Positions 7,000 through 15,425 are shown, counted from the first letter of the stretch. The stretch: 27,175 nt of DNA from Parafrigoribacterium_A sp035571875 (GCA_035571875.1 DATNBR010000088.1:1-27175); one strand, 5' to 3'. Translations and numbers: made by a program. Notes: generated from the letters alone by a model not told the origin.

Positions 7000-7968
7000 C
7001 TAGATCCAGTCGCGCTTCTTGAAGCTGAGGTAGAGGATGCCGGAGACGGCGGCGATCAGCACGACGGACATCCACACGCCCCAGACCGTGCCGAACCCGG
7101 CGAACGCGAGGTTCTGCCCGAAGAATCCGGTGATCGCGGTGGGAACGGCGATGATCGCGGCCCAGCTGGTGACCTTCTTCATGATCATGTTCATCCGGTT
7201 GCCCTGGATGGAGATGTTGGTCTCCAGGATCGTCGTCACGAGGTCTCGAAGCGATTCCGTCCACTCTGTCGCCCGCAGGACATGGTCGTACACGTCCTGG
7301 AAATACGGCAGCATCTCCGGCTCGATCGACTGCAGGTCTCGCCGCAGCACCGTGTTGACCACCTCCCGCATGGGCAGGATCAGCCGACGCAGCAGCACAA
7401 GCGACTTGCGCAGTTCGAAGGAGCGTCGCTGCACCTCGGCGTCCCTCGGCACGTCATCGAAGAGGGCGTCCTCGAGCGACTCGATCTCGGCGTCGAGCCT
7501 CTGCACCGTGTCGAAGTGCCCGTCGACGATCACGTCGAGCAGGCCCCAGAGCAGAAATCCGACCCCGTGCGAGGCGAGGTCCTCGTCGTTGTCCCAGCGG
7601 GCGACGACGGCGCCGATGTCGAAATCCGGCTCGTGCACGGTGACCAGGGCGTGCGGGGTGATGAACGCCTTCACCTCAGTCGTGCGCAGCTCGCCCGTCT
7701 CGGTGTCGAGCGCCATCGCGTAGGTGGCGAGAAAGAGGTGGGTGTCGTAGCGGTCGAGCTTGGGGCGCTGGTGATCATGCAGCGCATCTTCGACCGCGAG
7801 CCGGTGCAGGCCGAGTTCCTCCTCGATTGCGGAGAGGTCAGCTTCGGTCGGCGCACTGAAGTCCGCCCAGACTGTGCAACCGGCTTCGCCGGTGTGCTCC
7901 GAGATGTCGGCAACCGGGAAGTCGGTGGCGACAAGTTTTCCCGCACGATAGAGCCGAGTGGTCGCCAT
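7000..7968 (-). CDS. corA: CorA-like divalent metal ion transporter
   Basis: A 322-residue CorA-family channel. The N-terminal cytoplasmic alpha/beta domain (about 1-180) contains LHRLAVEDALHDHQRPKLDRYDTHLFL, typical of CorA (read as LHRLAVEDAL then RPKLDRYDTHLFL). A long helical stalk follows at about 180-260, and two transmembrane helices close the protein, ending in the basic tail KKRDWI. The pore-loop signature is GQN (284-286, within GFFGQN) instead of the canonical GMN, so Mg2+ selectivity is not certain. I chose ATG 7968 because a -10-like TAACAT ends 7 nt before it; a longer in-frame extension has no ribosome site. It converges on the YhgE-like gene with a gap of only 21 nt and diverges from otsA. 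Confidence 0.88.
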   Translation of the reverse strand: MATTRLYRAGKLVATDFPVADISEHTGEAGCTVWADFSAPTEADLSAIEEELGLHRLAVEDALHDHQRPKLDRYDTHLFLATYAMALDTETGELRTTEVKAFITPHALVTVHEPDFDIGAVVARWDNDEDLASHGVGFLLWGLLDVIVDGHFDTVQRLDAEIESLEDALFDDVPRDAEVQRRSFELRKSLVLLRRLILPMREVVNTVLRRDLQSIEPEMLPYFQDVYDHVLRATEWTESLRDLVTTILETNISIQGNRMNMIMKKVTSWAAIIAVPTAITGFFGQNLAFAGFGTVWGVWMSVVLIAAVSGILYLSFKKRDWI

Positions 7969-7975
7969 GAGCGCA

Positions 7976-7981
7976 ATGTTA
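7976..7981 (-). promoter_or_regulatory. Predicted -10 hexamer of corA (leaderless)
   Basis: On the minus strand TAACAT is followed by 7 nt and the ATG at 7968. No Shine-Dalgarno is present, which fits a leaderless transcript. Confidence 0.45.
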
Positions 7982-8046
7982 GCCGTGAGCGGGGCTGGTA
8001 ACGTGGATACGGCTTCGCCCGGTATGCACACGGCAGCATCGACACG

Positions 8047-9603
8047 ATGTCACCGGCAGAATCCGGGCACCAGCGAGACAACAGTGAGCAGCGGATGACC
8101 GGCAACTCTAAGCCCGAGCAGAGCACGTATTCCTTCGTCGTCGTGGCCAACCGCCTGCCCGTGGACAGGGTGATCGACGCCGAGGGCAACGCGGACTGGG
8201 CGCACTCGCCCGGCGGGCTCGTGACGGCGCTCGAGCCGGTGATGCGCTCGAACGGCGGCGCCTGGATCGGCTGGGGCGGGCAGCCCGACCTCGACTTCGA
8301 TCCCTTCGACAGCGACGGCATCCGGGTTGTGCCGATTCCGCTCAGCCAGGAGGAGATCGAGAACTACTACGAGGGCTTCTCCAACGACACCCTGTGGCCG
8401 CTCTATCACGACGTGATCGCGCCGCCCACCTATCAGCGCGACTGGTGGGAGACGTACCTGCGTGTGAACCGCCGCTTCGCCGAGGCGGCCGCGGAAACGA
8501 GCGCGAAGGATGCGGTGGTCTGGGTGCAGGACTACCAGCTGCAGCTGGTCCCCAAGCTCCTTCGCGAACTGCGGCCCGATCTCACCATCGGATTCTTCAA
8601 CCACATCCCGTTCCCGCCCTACGGCATCTATTCGCAATTGCCATGGCGCACGGAGATCATCGAGGGACTGCTCGGCGCCGACGTCATCGGCTTCCAGCGC
8701 ACCGCCGACGCGAACAACTTCGCGCTCGCCGTCAGGCGACTCAAGGGCTTCGCGACGAAGAGCCCGCTCATCGAGGTTCCGCTTGTCGATCCCTCCCCGG
8801 GCGTGCGCGCCAACGGGCCGATCAAGAATGAGGGCCCCGCGCGCACCGTCATCGCGAAGGCGTTCCCGATCTCGATCGATGCCACGAGCTTCGAGGAGCT
8901 TGCTCGCGATCCTGCCGTGCAGGACAGGGCCCGTCAGATCCGCGAAGACCTCGGTAGCCCACGCACCATCATGCTCGGCGTCGATCGCCTCGACTACACG
9001 AAGGGCATCACCCACCGGCTGCAGGCCTACGGCGAACTTCTCGCCGAGGGCCGACTCGACGTCGAAGACGTCACGCTCGTGCAGGTGGCCAATCCCAGCA
9101 GGGAGCGGGTCAAGGCCTACATGGCACTGCGTGACGAGATCGAACTCACGGTGGGTCGCATCAACGGCGACTTCGCCACGATCAGCCACACGGCGATCAG
9201 CTACCACCATCACGGATACCCGCGGGAAGAGATGGTGGCCCTCTACCTCGCCGCCGACGTCATGCTCGTCACCGCACTGCGCGACGGCATGAATCTGGTG
9301 GCCAAGGAATACGTCGCCTGCCGCTTCGACGAAGACGGCGTGCTCATCCTGAGCGAATTCGCCGGAGCATCCGATGAACTGACCAAGGCGCTGCTGATCA
9401 ACCCGCACAACATCGACGAGCTCAAGGAGGCCATCCTGCAGGCGATCCAGATGCCGAGGCAGGAGAGGGTCGCGCGCATGCGGGCGTTGCGCAGGCGCGT
9501 CAAGTCGAACGACGTGGCCAAGTGGTCATCCGCCTTCCTTGAGGAACTCATGTCGAGCCGCAAGCGAGAACCCGTGCGCCGCCAATCGCACGCCCGGTCC
9601 TGA
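8047..9603 (+). CDS. otsA: Trehalose-6-phosphate synthase (UDP/ADP-glucose-dependent)
   Basis: A GT20-family glycosyltransferase that joins a nucleotide-activated glucose to glucose-6-phosphate in the cytoplasm, the first step of trehalose synthesis. Signatures are all present: VVVANRLPVDR near the N-terminus, HSPGGLVTALEP, NGGAWIGWGG, VWVQDYQLQLVPKLLR, FFNHIPFPP, GVDRLDYTKGI (the acceptor/donor-site lysine and arginine region), and ALRDGMNLVAKEYVACR near the C-terminus. Length from the first ATG is 518 residues. The start is uncertain: ATG 8095 would give 502 residues, and neither has a strong ribosome site. A possible -10 (TAACGT) lies at 7999-8004. The stop overlaps the otsB start (TGATG), so the two enzymes are co-translated. 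Confidence 0.95.
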   Translation: MSPAESGHQRDNSEQRMTGNSKPEQSTYSFVVVANRLPVDRVIDAEGNADWAHSPGGLVTALEPVMRSNGGAWIGWGGQPDLDFDPFDSDGIRVVPIPLSQEEIENYYEGFSNDTLWPLYHDVIAPPTYQRDWWETYLRVNRRFAEAAAETSAKDAVVWVQDYQLQLVPKLLRELRPDLTIGFFNHIPFPPYGIYSQLPWRTEIIEGLLGADVIGFQRTADANNFALAVRRLKGFATKSPLIEVPLVDPSPGVRANGPIKNEGPARTVIAKAFPISIDATSFEELARDPAVQDRARQIREDLGSPRTIMLGVDRLDYTKGITHRLQAYGELLAEGRLDVEDVTLVQVANPSRERVKAYMALRDEIELTVGRINGDFATISHTAISYHHHGYPREEMVALYLAADVMLVTALRDGMNLVAKEYVACRFDEDGVLILSEFAGASDELTKALLINPHNIDELKEAILQAIQMPRQERVARMRALRRRVKSNDVAKWSSAFLEELMSSRKREPVRRQSHARS

Positions 9604-10391
9604 TGGCGCAGGCTCTCGATCCCTCGCTGCGCCGAGCGCTCGCAGAACTGGCGCAGACCGAGCCGCTGCTCGTGGCGCTTGACTTCGACGGCACGCTCGC
9701 GCCAGAGGTCGACGACCCCGAGCAGGCGAGAGCACTGCCCGAGGCACGCGCGGCGGTGCTGCGACTGCTCGATCTGCCGCAGACGCGGGTTGCACTGGTC
9801 TCCGGTCGCGCCCTGGCGAGCCTCGAGCAGGTCTCCGGCCTGCCCGACACGGCTCTCCTGGTCGGCTCGCACGGCATCGAGCTCAGGCTCGACTCTCCCG
9901 AGGTGCGGCTCGCGCTCGACCCGGCAGAGCTGGCCAGACGCGGGGAACTCGGCACGCTGCTCGACGAGGTGGCCGCATCCGCCGACCGTGTCTGGCTCGA
10001 ATCGAAGCCCGCGGGCTTCGCGCTGCACACCAGGCTGGCGACGGATGATGACGGCCGTCGCGCGCACCTCGTCGCCCTGCAGAGAACCGAGGCCGAACTG
10101 CCAGGACTCACCGTGCGCCGGGGCAAGAACGTGCTCGAGTTCTCGGTGCGCTCGACCACGAAGGGCGAGGCGATCGAGCACCTGCGACGGTACACCGGTG
10201 CGAGTGCCGTGCTGTATGCGGGCGACGACGTCACCGACGAAGATGCCTTCGCGGCGCTCGGCCCTGGCGATCTGGGTCTCAAGAGCGGCCCGGGGGAGAC
10301 AGTCGCGCCCTACCGGGTCGCCGACCCCGCGGCGGTCGCTGCCGCGCTCGACGAACTCGCCCGACTGCGCGAGGCGCACCTGTCTGCCTAG
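9603..10391 (+). CDS. otsB: Trehalose-6-phosphate phosphatase
   Basis: A 262-residue HAD-superfamily phosphatase that releases trehalose from trehalose-6-phosphate. The nucleophile motif is LDFDGTLAP, with Asp27 and the general acid Asp29. VALVSGR supplies the second HAD motif, GSHGIELR and GKNVLEF are typical OtsB substrate-region motifs, and AGDDVTDEDAF gives the metal-binding acidic motif. Coverage is full length. The ATG at 9603 overlaps the otsA stop, so dosage of the two enzymes is probably matched. The gene converges with a minus-strand SGNH-fold gene, leaving 24 bp between them and no obvious terminator. Confidence 0.94.
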   Translation: MAQALDPSLRRALAELAQTEPLLVALDFDGTLAPEVDDPEQARALPEARAAVLRLLDLPQTRVALVSGRALASLEQVSGLPDTALLVGSHGIELRLDSPEVRLALDPAELARRGELGTLLDEVAASADRVWLESKPAGFALHTRLATDDDGRRAHLVALQRTEAELPGLTVRRGKNVLEFSVRSTTKGEAIEHLRRYTGASAVLYAGDDVTDEDAFAALGPGDLGLKSGPGETVAPYRVADPAAVAAALDELARLREAHLSA

Positions 10392-10415
10392 CCGACGGCG
10401 GCATCCGGGTGTCCT

Positions 10416-11171
10416 TCACTCGCCGACGAACTCGACCGCTTCGGAGTCGAAACGCTCGGCGCTTGACCGGGCACCGTCGTTGAGCGAGCGCACCAGCCGC
10501 TGTGCGATGAAGCGGCCCCACTGTCGATAGCGCTCCGGAGTGCCGAGCCGCTGCGAGTCTGTGGCGCGGCTGGGCAGCAGCGTGTACCTGAGCCGATCGT
10601 GCGCGAGACAAAGATCGCGCGTGATGATGTTGAGCCTGGTCGCGTGACGGTTCGCGACCTTGGCGAAGACGTTGTCGAACGGCGGCACGGGCCGGAACTG
10701 CGGAATACCGATGACCATGATGCGGGTGGATGCCGAACTGTGCTCCACAAGCATGGCGAGCAGAGCGCGCATGGCACTTCGCCAGTGCGCGCGCGGAGTG
10801 AGTGACAGGATGTCGCTCGACCCGACGATCACGATGATCGCGTCGTAAGCCTTCAGGCTCCGCTCCTCGATCGCGCGGTGAATCGCGCCGACCTTGAGTT
10901 CGGGGAACGCGGCGATGTCGACCGCGACGCCGCGCCCGGTGAGGCTCGCGAGCGATCTCGCGAGTTCGCCCGGGATGGCCAGCTCGTGGGTCGCGACTCC
11001 CCATCCGACGGCGAGACCGTTGCCGAACAGGAGAACCCGATCGGGGTTGGGACCGGTGGCCCGCACGTGCGGAGTGCCGTGCGCTCGCGGCATGGTGGAG
11101 AGGGCGTCGGCGACGTCTCGGGACCATGCCCGCATGAGCAGCCTCATCGGTGCGTGCAACGCGTCGCTCAT
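10416..11171 (-). CDS. SGNH/GDSL-fold protein with apparently lost catalytic residues
   Basis: A 251-residue cytoplasmic-looking protein without a signal peptide. Block I reads LLFGNGLAVGWGV (47-59) where SGNH hydrolases have GDS, so the Ser nucleophile is Gly52. Block III reads VGSSDIL (116-122) where GxND is expected, so the oxyanion Asn is Ser119. Near the C-terminus DSQR (205-208) stands where DxxH supplies the catalytic Asp and His; the His would be Arg208. The order and spacing of strands, including YDAIIVIVGSSD and TRIMVIGIPQF, still fit the fold. It may bind a ligand without hydrolysing it, or act by another route. The ATG at 11171 follows a G-rich stretch, and a -10-like TAGAGT lies at 11195-11200 on the minus strand. 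Next to ilvD it is divergent, with no obvious pathway link. Confidence 0.75.
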   Translation of the reverse strand: MSDALHAPMRLLMRAWSRDVADALSTMPRAHGTPHVRATGPNPDRVLLFGNGLAVGWGVATHELAIPGELARSLASLTGRGVAVDIAAFPELKVGAIHRAIEERSLKAYDAIIVIVGSSDILSLTPRAHWRSAMRALLAMLVEHSSASTRIMVIGIPQFRPVPPFDNVFAKVANRHATRLNIITRDLCLAHDRLRYTLLPSRATDSQRLGTPERYRQWGRFIAQRLVRSLNDGARSSAERFDSEAVEFVGE

Positions 11172-11194
11172 CAGGCACCCCCCAACGTTGAATG

Positions 11195-11200
11195 ACTCTA
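11195..11200 (-). promoter_or_regulatory. Possible -10 of the SGNH-fold gene
   Basis: On the minus strand TAGAGT lies 23 nt before ATG 11171, leaving a short leader that includes a GGGGGG ribosome-site-like run. Confidence 0.3.
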
Positions 11201-11260
11201 TCGGTCACCTCGCGCGGAGCCGCCCATTCGGGGTGAACGAAAGCGGCATGCGGGAAGTTC

Positions 11261-11266
11261 TACACT
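11261..11266 (+). promoter_or_regulatory. Predicted -10 hexamer of ilvD (leaderless)
   Basis: TACACT ends 6 nt before ATG 11273. No ribosome-binding site is present in the gap, so transcription probably starts at the ATG. No good -35 is visible. Confidence 0.55.
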
Positions 11267-11272
11267 CGATAC

Positions 11273-12982
11273 ATGCCTGACACTGCCTCTTCAGAACCCG
11301 ACCTGAAACCGCGCTCTCGCACCGTCACCGACGGAATCGAAGCCATGACCTCGCGCGGCATGCTTCGCGCCGTCGGCATGGGAGACGCGGACTGGGACAA
11401 GCCGCAGATCGGCATCGCGAGTTCCTGGAACGAGATCACGCCGTGCAACCTCTCGCTCGACCGCCTCGCGCAGGCATCGAAGGAGGGCGTGCACTCCGGC
11501 GGCGGGTACCCGCTGCAGTTCGGCACGATCTCGGTCTCCGACGGCATCTCGATGGGCCACGAGGGCATGCACTTCTCGCTCGTGTCTCGCGAGGTCATCG
11601 CCGACTCGGTCGAGACCGTGATGATGGCGGAGCGGCTCGACGGCTCCGTGCTTCTCGCGGGCTGCGACAAGTCGCTGCCCGGAATGCTGATGTCTGCGGC
11701 CAGGCTCGACCTGGCATCCGTTTTTCTCTACGCCGGCTCGATCGCGCCGGGCTGGGTGAAGCTCAGCGATGGCACCGAGAAAGACATCACCATCATCGAC
11801 TCCTTCGAGGCGGTCGGTGCCGTCCAGGCCGGACGGATGTCCGAGGAGGACGCGAAGATCATCGAGTGCGCGTTCGCCCCGGGCGAGGGTGCCTGTGGCG
11901 GAATGTATACCGCTAACACCATGGCGAGCGTTGCAGAGGCCCTCGGCATGAGTCTTCCCGGGTCCGCGTCCCCTGCTGCGGCAGACCGCCGCAGGGACTA
12001 CTTCGCGCACCGAAGTGGCGAGGCCGTCGTGAACCTGCTGCGCCAGGGAATCACGACCCGCGACATCCTGAGCAAGGAGGCGTTCGAGAATGCGATCGCC
12101 GTGGTCATGGCCTTCGGAGGTTCGACCAACGCAGTGCTGCACCTGCTCGCGATCGCCAACGAGGCCGAGGTCGAGCTCACGCTGCACGACTTCAACCGCA
12201 TCGGCGACACCATTCCGCACATCGGCGACCTCAAGCCCTTCGGGCGCTTCGTGATGAACGACGTCGACCGTCACGGTGGTGTTCCGGTCGTCATGCGCGC
12301 CCTGCTCGAAGCCGGCCTCATGCACGGCGACGCCCTCACCGTCACGGGCAAGACCCTCGCCGAGAACCTCGAGGACCTGAAGCCGCGCGACCTCGACGGC
12401 ACGGTGCTGCGCAAGCTCGACAACCCCATCCACAAGACCGGTGGCCTGACGATCCTGCACGGATCGTTCGCACCGGAGGGTGCCGTGGTCAAGACCGCGG
12501 GCTTCGACACCGACGTGTTCGAGGGCCCGGCCAGGGTGTTCGAGCGCGAGCGCGAGGCGCTCGACGCTCTCGCCGCGGGCACCATCGAGAAGGGCGAGGT
12601 TCTCGTCATCCGTTACGAGGGCCCGAAGGGTGGCCCCGGCATGCGCGAGATGCTCGCCATCACCGCCGCCATCAAGGGAGCGGGGCTCGGTAAAGATGTA
12701 CTACTCTTGACGGACGGCAGATTCTCAGGCGGCACAACCGGCCTGTGCATCGGCCACATAGCACCCGAAGCGGTGGACGCAGGTCCCATCGCCTTCGTGC
12801 GCGATGGTGATCTAATACGGGTCGATATCGCAGCTCGCTCACTCGACTTACTTGTCGACGAGTCCGAGCTGGCAGCTCGCCGAGAAGGCTGGGCTCCACT
12901 TCCTCCGCGCTATACCCGTGGCGTACTCGCAAAATACTCGAAGCTCGTGCACTCCGCCGCGGAGGGCGCGATCACCGGCTGA
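11273..12982 (+). CDS. ilvD: Dihydroxy-acid dehydratase
   Basis: A 569-residue cytoplasmic Fe-S enzyme that converts dihydroxy acids to 2-oxo acids in valine and isoleucine synthesis. Cluster cysteines are Cys58 (NEITPCNLSL), Cys131 (LLAGCDKSLPG) and Cys208 (GEGACGGMYTANTM). The C-terminal signature TDGRFSGGTTGLCIGH is intact. Three cysteines of this pattern are typical of the [2Fe-2S] dehydratases of actinobacteria and plants. The gene begins leaderless behind TACACT and ends 46 nt before ilvB, so it may head the ilvBNC group. From about 12690 to 12945 codon use shifts sharply towards A/T-ending codons (GTA, CTA, ATA, TTA, AGA, AAA) although the protein remains normal; see findings. Confidence 0.96.
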   Translation: MPDTASSEPDLKPRSRTVTDGIEAMTSRGMLRAVGMGDADWDKPQIGIASSWNEITPCNLSLDRLAQASKEGVHSGGGYPLQFGTISVSDGISMGHEGMHFSLVSREVIADSVETVMMAERLDGSVLLAGCDKSLPGMLMSAARLDLASVFLYAGSIAPGWVKLSDGTEKDITIIDSFEAVGAVQAGRMSEEDAKIIECAFAPGEGACGGMYTANTMASVAEALGMSLPGSASPAAADRRRDYFAHRSGEAVVNLLRQGITTRDILSKEAFENAIAVVMAFGGSTNAVLHLLAIANEAEVELTLHDFNRIGDTIPHIGDLKPFGRFVMNDVDRHGGVPVVMRALLEAGLMHGDALTVTGKTLAENLEDLKPRDLDGTVLRKLDNPIHKTGGLTILHGSFAPEGAVVKTAGFDTDVFEGPARVFEREREALDALAAGTIEKGEVLVIRYEGPKGGPGMREMLAITAAIKGAGLGKDVLLLTDGRFSGGTTGLCIGHIAPEAVDAGPIAFVRDGDLIRVDIAARSLDLLVDESELAARREGWAPLPPRYTRGVLAKYSKLVHSAAEGAITG

Positions 12983-13028
12983 TTTTGCGCCCATCATTCG
13001 CGCCTCTTAGAAACCAAGGATCCATCTG

Positions 13029-14840
13029 ATGTCCACGGAATCCAGTCCCGTGCCCCACGCTGCGCCCGCCGCGGCACGAAGCAGAACGTCCGCGCCGGAG
13101 ATGCTCACCGGCTCCGGTGCCATTCTCCGCTCGCTTGAGCACCTCGGCATCAAGGATGTCTTCGGCCTCCCCGGCGGCGCCATCATGCCGTTCTACGACG
13201 AGCTCATGTCGTCGACCGCGATCCGCCACATCCTCGTTCGCCATGAGCAGGGTGCCGGTCACGCCGCCGAGGGCTATGCCTCGTCGAGCGGGCAGATCGG
13301 CGTGTGCATCGCCACCTCGGGCCCCGGTGCCACCAACCTCGTCACGGCCATCGCGGATGCCCACATGGACTCGGTCCCGCTGCTCGCGATCACCGGTCAG
13401 GTCTTCTCCACCTCGATGGGAACGGATGCGTTCCAGGAGGTCGACATCGTCGGCATCACCATGCCGATCACCAAGCACTCGTTCCTCGTGACGAGGCCCG
13501 AGGATGTTCCCGCGACGGTCGCGGCCGCCTACCTCATCGCGACCACGGGTCGACCGGGACCGGTGCTCATCGACGTCACCAAAGACGCGCAGCAGTCCAC
13601 GGCGCCGTTCATTTGGCCGCCCAAGGTGGACCTGCCGGGATATCACCCGGTGACCAAGGCGCACGGCAAGCAGATCCAGGCTGCGGCACAGTTGCTCGCC
13701 GAGGCGAAGCGTCCCGTGTTCTATGTGGGTGGAGGCGTCATCCGCTCGGGTGCCTCGGCCGAATTGCTCGCGCTTGCGGAGGAGACCGGCGCGCCCGTCG
13801 TCACGACGCTGATGGCGCGCGGTGCATTCCCCGATTCGCATAAGCAGCACCTCGGCATGCCGGGAATGCACGGCACGGTTCCCGCGGTGCTCGCGATTCA
13901 GGAGTCCGACCTGCTCGTCTCCCTCGGCGCCCGGTTCGACGACCGGGTGACCGGTAAGGCGAGCGAGTTCGCGCCGAACGCCAAGGTCGTTCACGTCGAC
14001 ATCGACCCGGCCGAGATCTCCAAGATCCGTGTGGCCGATGTTCCGATCGTCGGCGATGCCAAGGATGTCATCGCCGATCTCACCATTGCCTATGCCGACG
14101 CCGCGCTGCGGAATAAGCCCGACATCTCGGAGTGGTGGGCGAGGCTCGAGTACCTGCTGGCGGAGTTCCCGCTGGGTTACGAGGAGCCCGACGACGGCCT
14201 GCTGTCACCGCAATACGTGATCCAGCGCATCGGTGAACTCACCGGCCCCGAGGGTGTGTACGCCGCGGGCGTCGGCCAGCACCAGATGTGGGCGGCGCAG
14301 TTCATCAAGTACGAGCGCCCAAACGCCTTCCTCAACTCCGGCGGCGCCGGAACGATGGGCTACGGCGTGCCAGCGGCGATGGGTGCGAAGGTCGCCCAGC
14401 CGGATCGCACGGTGTGGGCGATCGACGGTGACGGATGCTTCCAGATGACGAATCAGGAGCTCGCCACCTGCGCGATCAACAACATTCCCATCAAGGTCGC
14501 GATCATCAACAACTCTTCGCTCGGCATGGTGCGCCAGTGGCAGACGCTGTTCTACGACGGACGGCATTCCTTCACCGACCTCAACACGGGTGCCGACACC
14601 GTGATGATCCCCGACTTCGTCAAGCTCGCCGAGGCCTACGGCTGTCTCGCCATCCGCGTCACCAAGAAAGAAGACGTGGATGCCGCGATCAGGCTCGCAA
14701 ATGAGACGAACGATCGACCGGTGGTCATCGACTTCGTCGTGAGCCGGGACGCGATGGTCTGGCCGATGGTGCCCCAGGGCGTCGGCAACTCGTCAGTGCA
14801 GTACGCGCGGGAGCACGCGCCTGAGTGGGAGACGGAGTAA
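13029..14840 (+). CDS. ilvB: Acetolactate synthase, large catalytic subunit
   Basis: A 603-residue TPP-dependent enzyme that condenses two pyruvates, or pyruvate with 2-oxobutyrate, at the entry to branched-chain amino acid synthesis. Visible marks: VFGLPGGAIMPFYDEL, the TPP-activating Glu73 in VRHEQGAGHAAEGYA, ATSGPGATNLVTAIADA, and the TPP-Mg motif DGDGCFQMTNQELATC (Gly467-Asp468-Gly469) extending to AIINNSSLGMVRQWQ. The first 25 residues are a low-complexity Ala/Ser/Pro tail before the domain. AAGGATCC upstream of ATG 13029 may serve as ribosome site. ilvN follows after 3 nt; it should bind as the regulatory subunit. I see no leader peptide or attenuator in the 46-nt gap after ilvD. Confidence 0.96.
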   Translation: MSTESSPVPHAAPAAARSRTSAPEMLTGSGAILRSLEHLGIKDVFGLPGGAIMPFYDELMSSTAIRHILVRHEQGAGHAAEGYASSSGQIGVCIATSGPGATNLVTAIADAHMDSVPLLAITGQVFSTSMGTDAFQEVDIVGITMPITKHSFLVTRPEDVPATVAAAYLIATTGRPGPVLIDVTKDAQQSTAPFIWPPKVDLPGYHPVTKAHGKQIQAAAQLLAEAKRPVFYVGGGVIRSGASAELLALAEETGAPVVTTLMARGAFPDSHKQHLGMPGMHGTVPAVLAIQESDLLVSLGARFDDRVTGKASEFAPNAKVVHVDIDPAEISKIRVADVPIVGDAKDVIADLTIAYADAALRNKPDISEWWARLEYLLAEFPLGYEEPDDGLLSPQYVIQRIGELTGPEGVYAAGVGQHQMWAAQFIKYERPNAFLNSGGAGTMGYGVPAAMGAKVAQPDRTVWAIDGDGCFQMTNQELATCAINNIPIKVAIINNSSLGMVRQWQTLFYDGRHSFTDLNTGADTVMIPDFVKLAEAYGCLAIRVTKKEDVDAAIRLANETNDRPVVIDFVVSRDAMVWPMVPQGVGNSSVQYAREHAPEWETE

Positions 14841-14843
14841 GTC

Positions 14844-15350
14844 ATGAGCCACGTACTGTCACTTCTCGTCGAAGACAAGCCCGGCCTGCTGACCCGCGTC
14901 GCCGGCCTGTTCGCCCGGCGCGGCTTCAACATCGAGAGCCTCGCCGTGGGCAAGAGCGAAATTCCCGGCCTCTCCCGCATCACCGTCGTGGTCGATGTCG
15001 AGGAACTGCCACTCGAGCAGGTCACCAAGCAGCTCAATAAGCTCATCAACGTGATCAAGGTCGTCGAACTCGACCCGGCACAGACGGTGGAGCGCGAGCA
15101 CATGCTGATCAAGGTGCGTGCAGACAACACAACCCGCAGCCAGATCCTCGAGGCCGCGAACCTGTTCCGCTCGCGAGTCGTCGACGTCACGGCGGACGCT
15201 CTGGTCATCGAGGTCACGGGCGATACTGCCAAGACCCAGGCTCTGCTTCGCGTGCTCGAGCCGTACGGTATCAAGGAGATCGCACAGTCGGGACTCCTCG
15301 CCATCGGGCGCGGATCGAAGTCGATCACCGAGCGCATTTTCAAGAACTAG
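14844..15350 (+). CDS. ilvN: Acetolactate synthase, small regulatory subunit
   Basis: A 168-residue regulatory partner of IlvB. The N-terminal ACT domain (about 1-75) starts HVLSLLVEDKPGLLTRVAGL and continues RRGFNIESLAVG, the region where valine binds and causes feedback inhibition. A C-terminal ferredoxin-like domain (about 80-165) follows and ends near GLLAIGRGSKSI. Length is typical of the short IlvN/IlvH form. GGAG lies at the ilvB 3' end, 3-4 nt of intergenic sequence separate the genes, and translation is almost certainly coupled. A short hairpin-prone element separates it from ilvC. Confidence 0.95.
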   Translation: MSHVLSLLVEDKPGLLTRVAGLFARRGFNIESLAVGKSEIPGLSRITVVVDVEELPLEQVTKQLNKLINVIKVVELDPAQTVEREHMLIKVRADNTTRSQILEAANLFRSRVVDVTADALVIEVTGDTAKTQALLRVLEPYGIKEIAQSGLLAIGRGSKSITERIFKN

Positions 15351-15358
15351 CGTCCTGC

Positions 15359-15391
15359 GGGTCGAGTAGGCCGCCAGGCCCTATCGAAACC
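15359..15391. repeat. Imperfect inverted repeat between ilvN and ilvC (actinobacterial CGAGTA/TATCGA type)
   Basis: GGGTCGAGTAGG (15359-15370) and CCCTATCGAAACC (15379-15391) pair imperfectly around a short loop: TAGG with CCTA, then TCG with CGA after a bulge and a G-T pair. The ends resemble a family of short palindromic repeats I recall from intergenic DNA of Microbacteriaceae (GGTCGAGTAG ... TATCGAAACC). It could modulate the ilvN-ilvC mRNA or simply be a scattered repeat. Confidence 0.45.
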
Positions 15392-15425
15392 TCGCAACCC
15401 CACCACAACAACAAGGAGCAACAGC

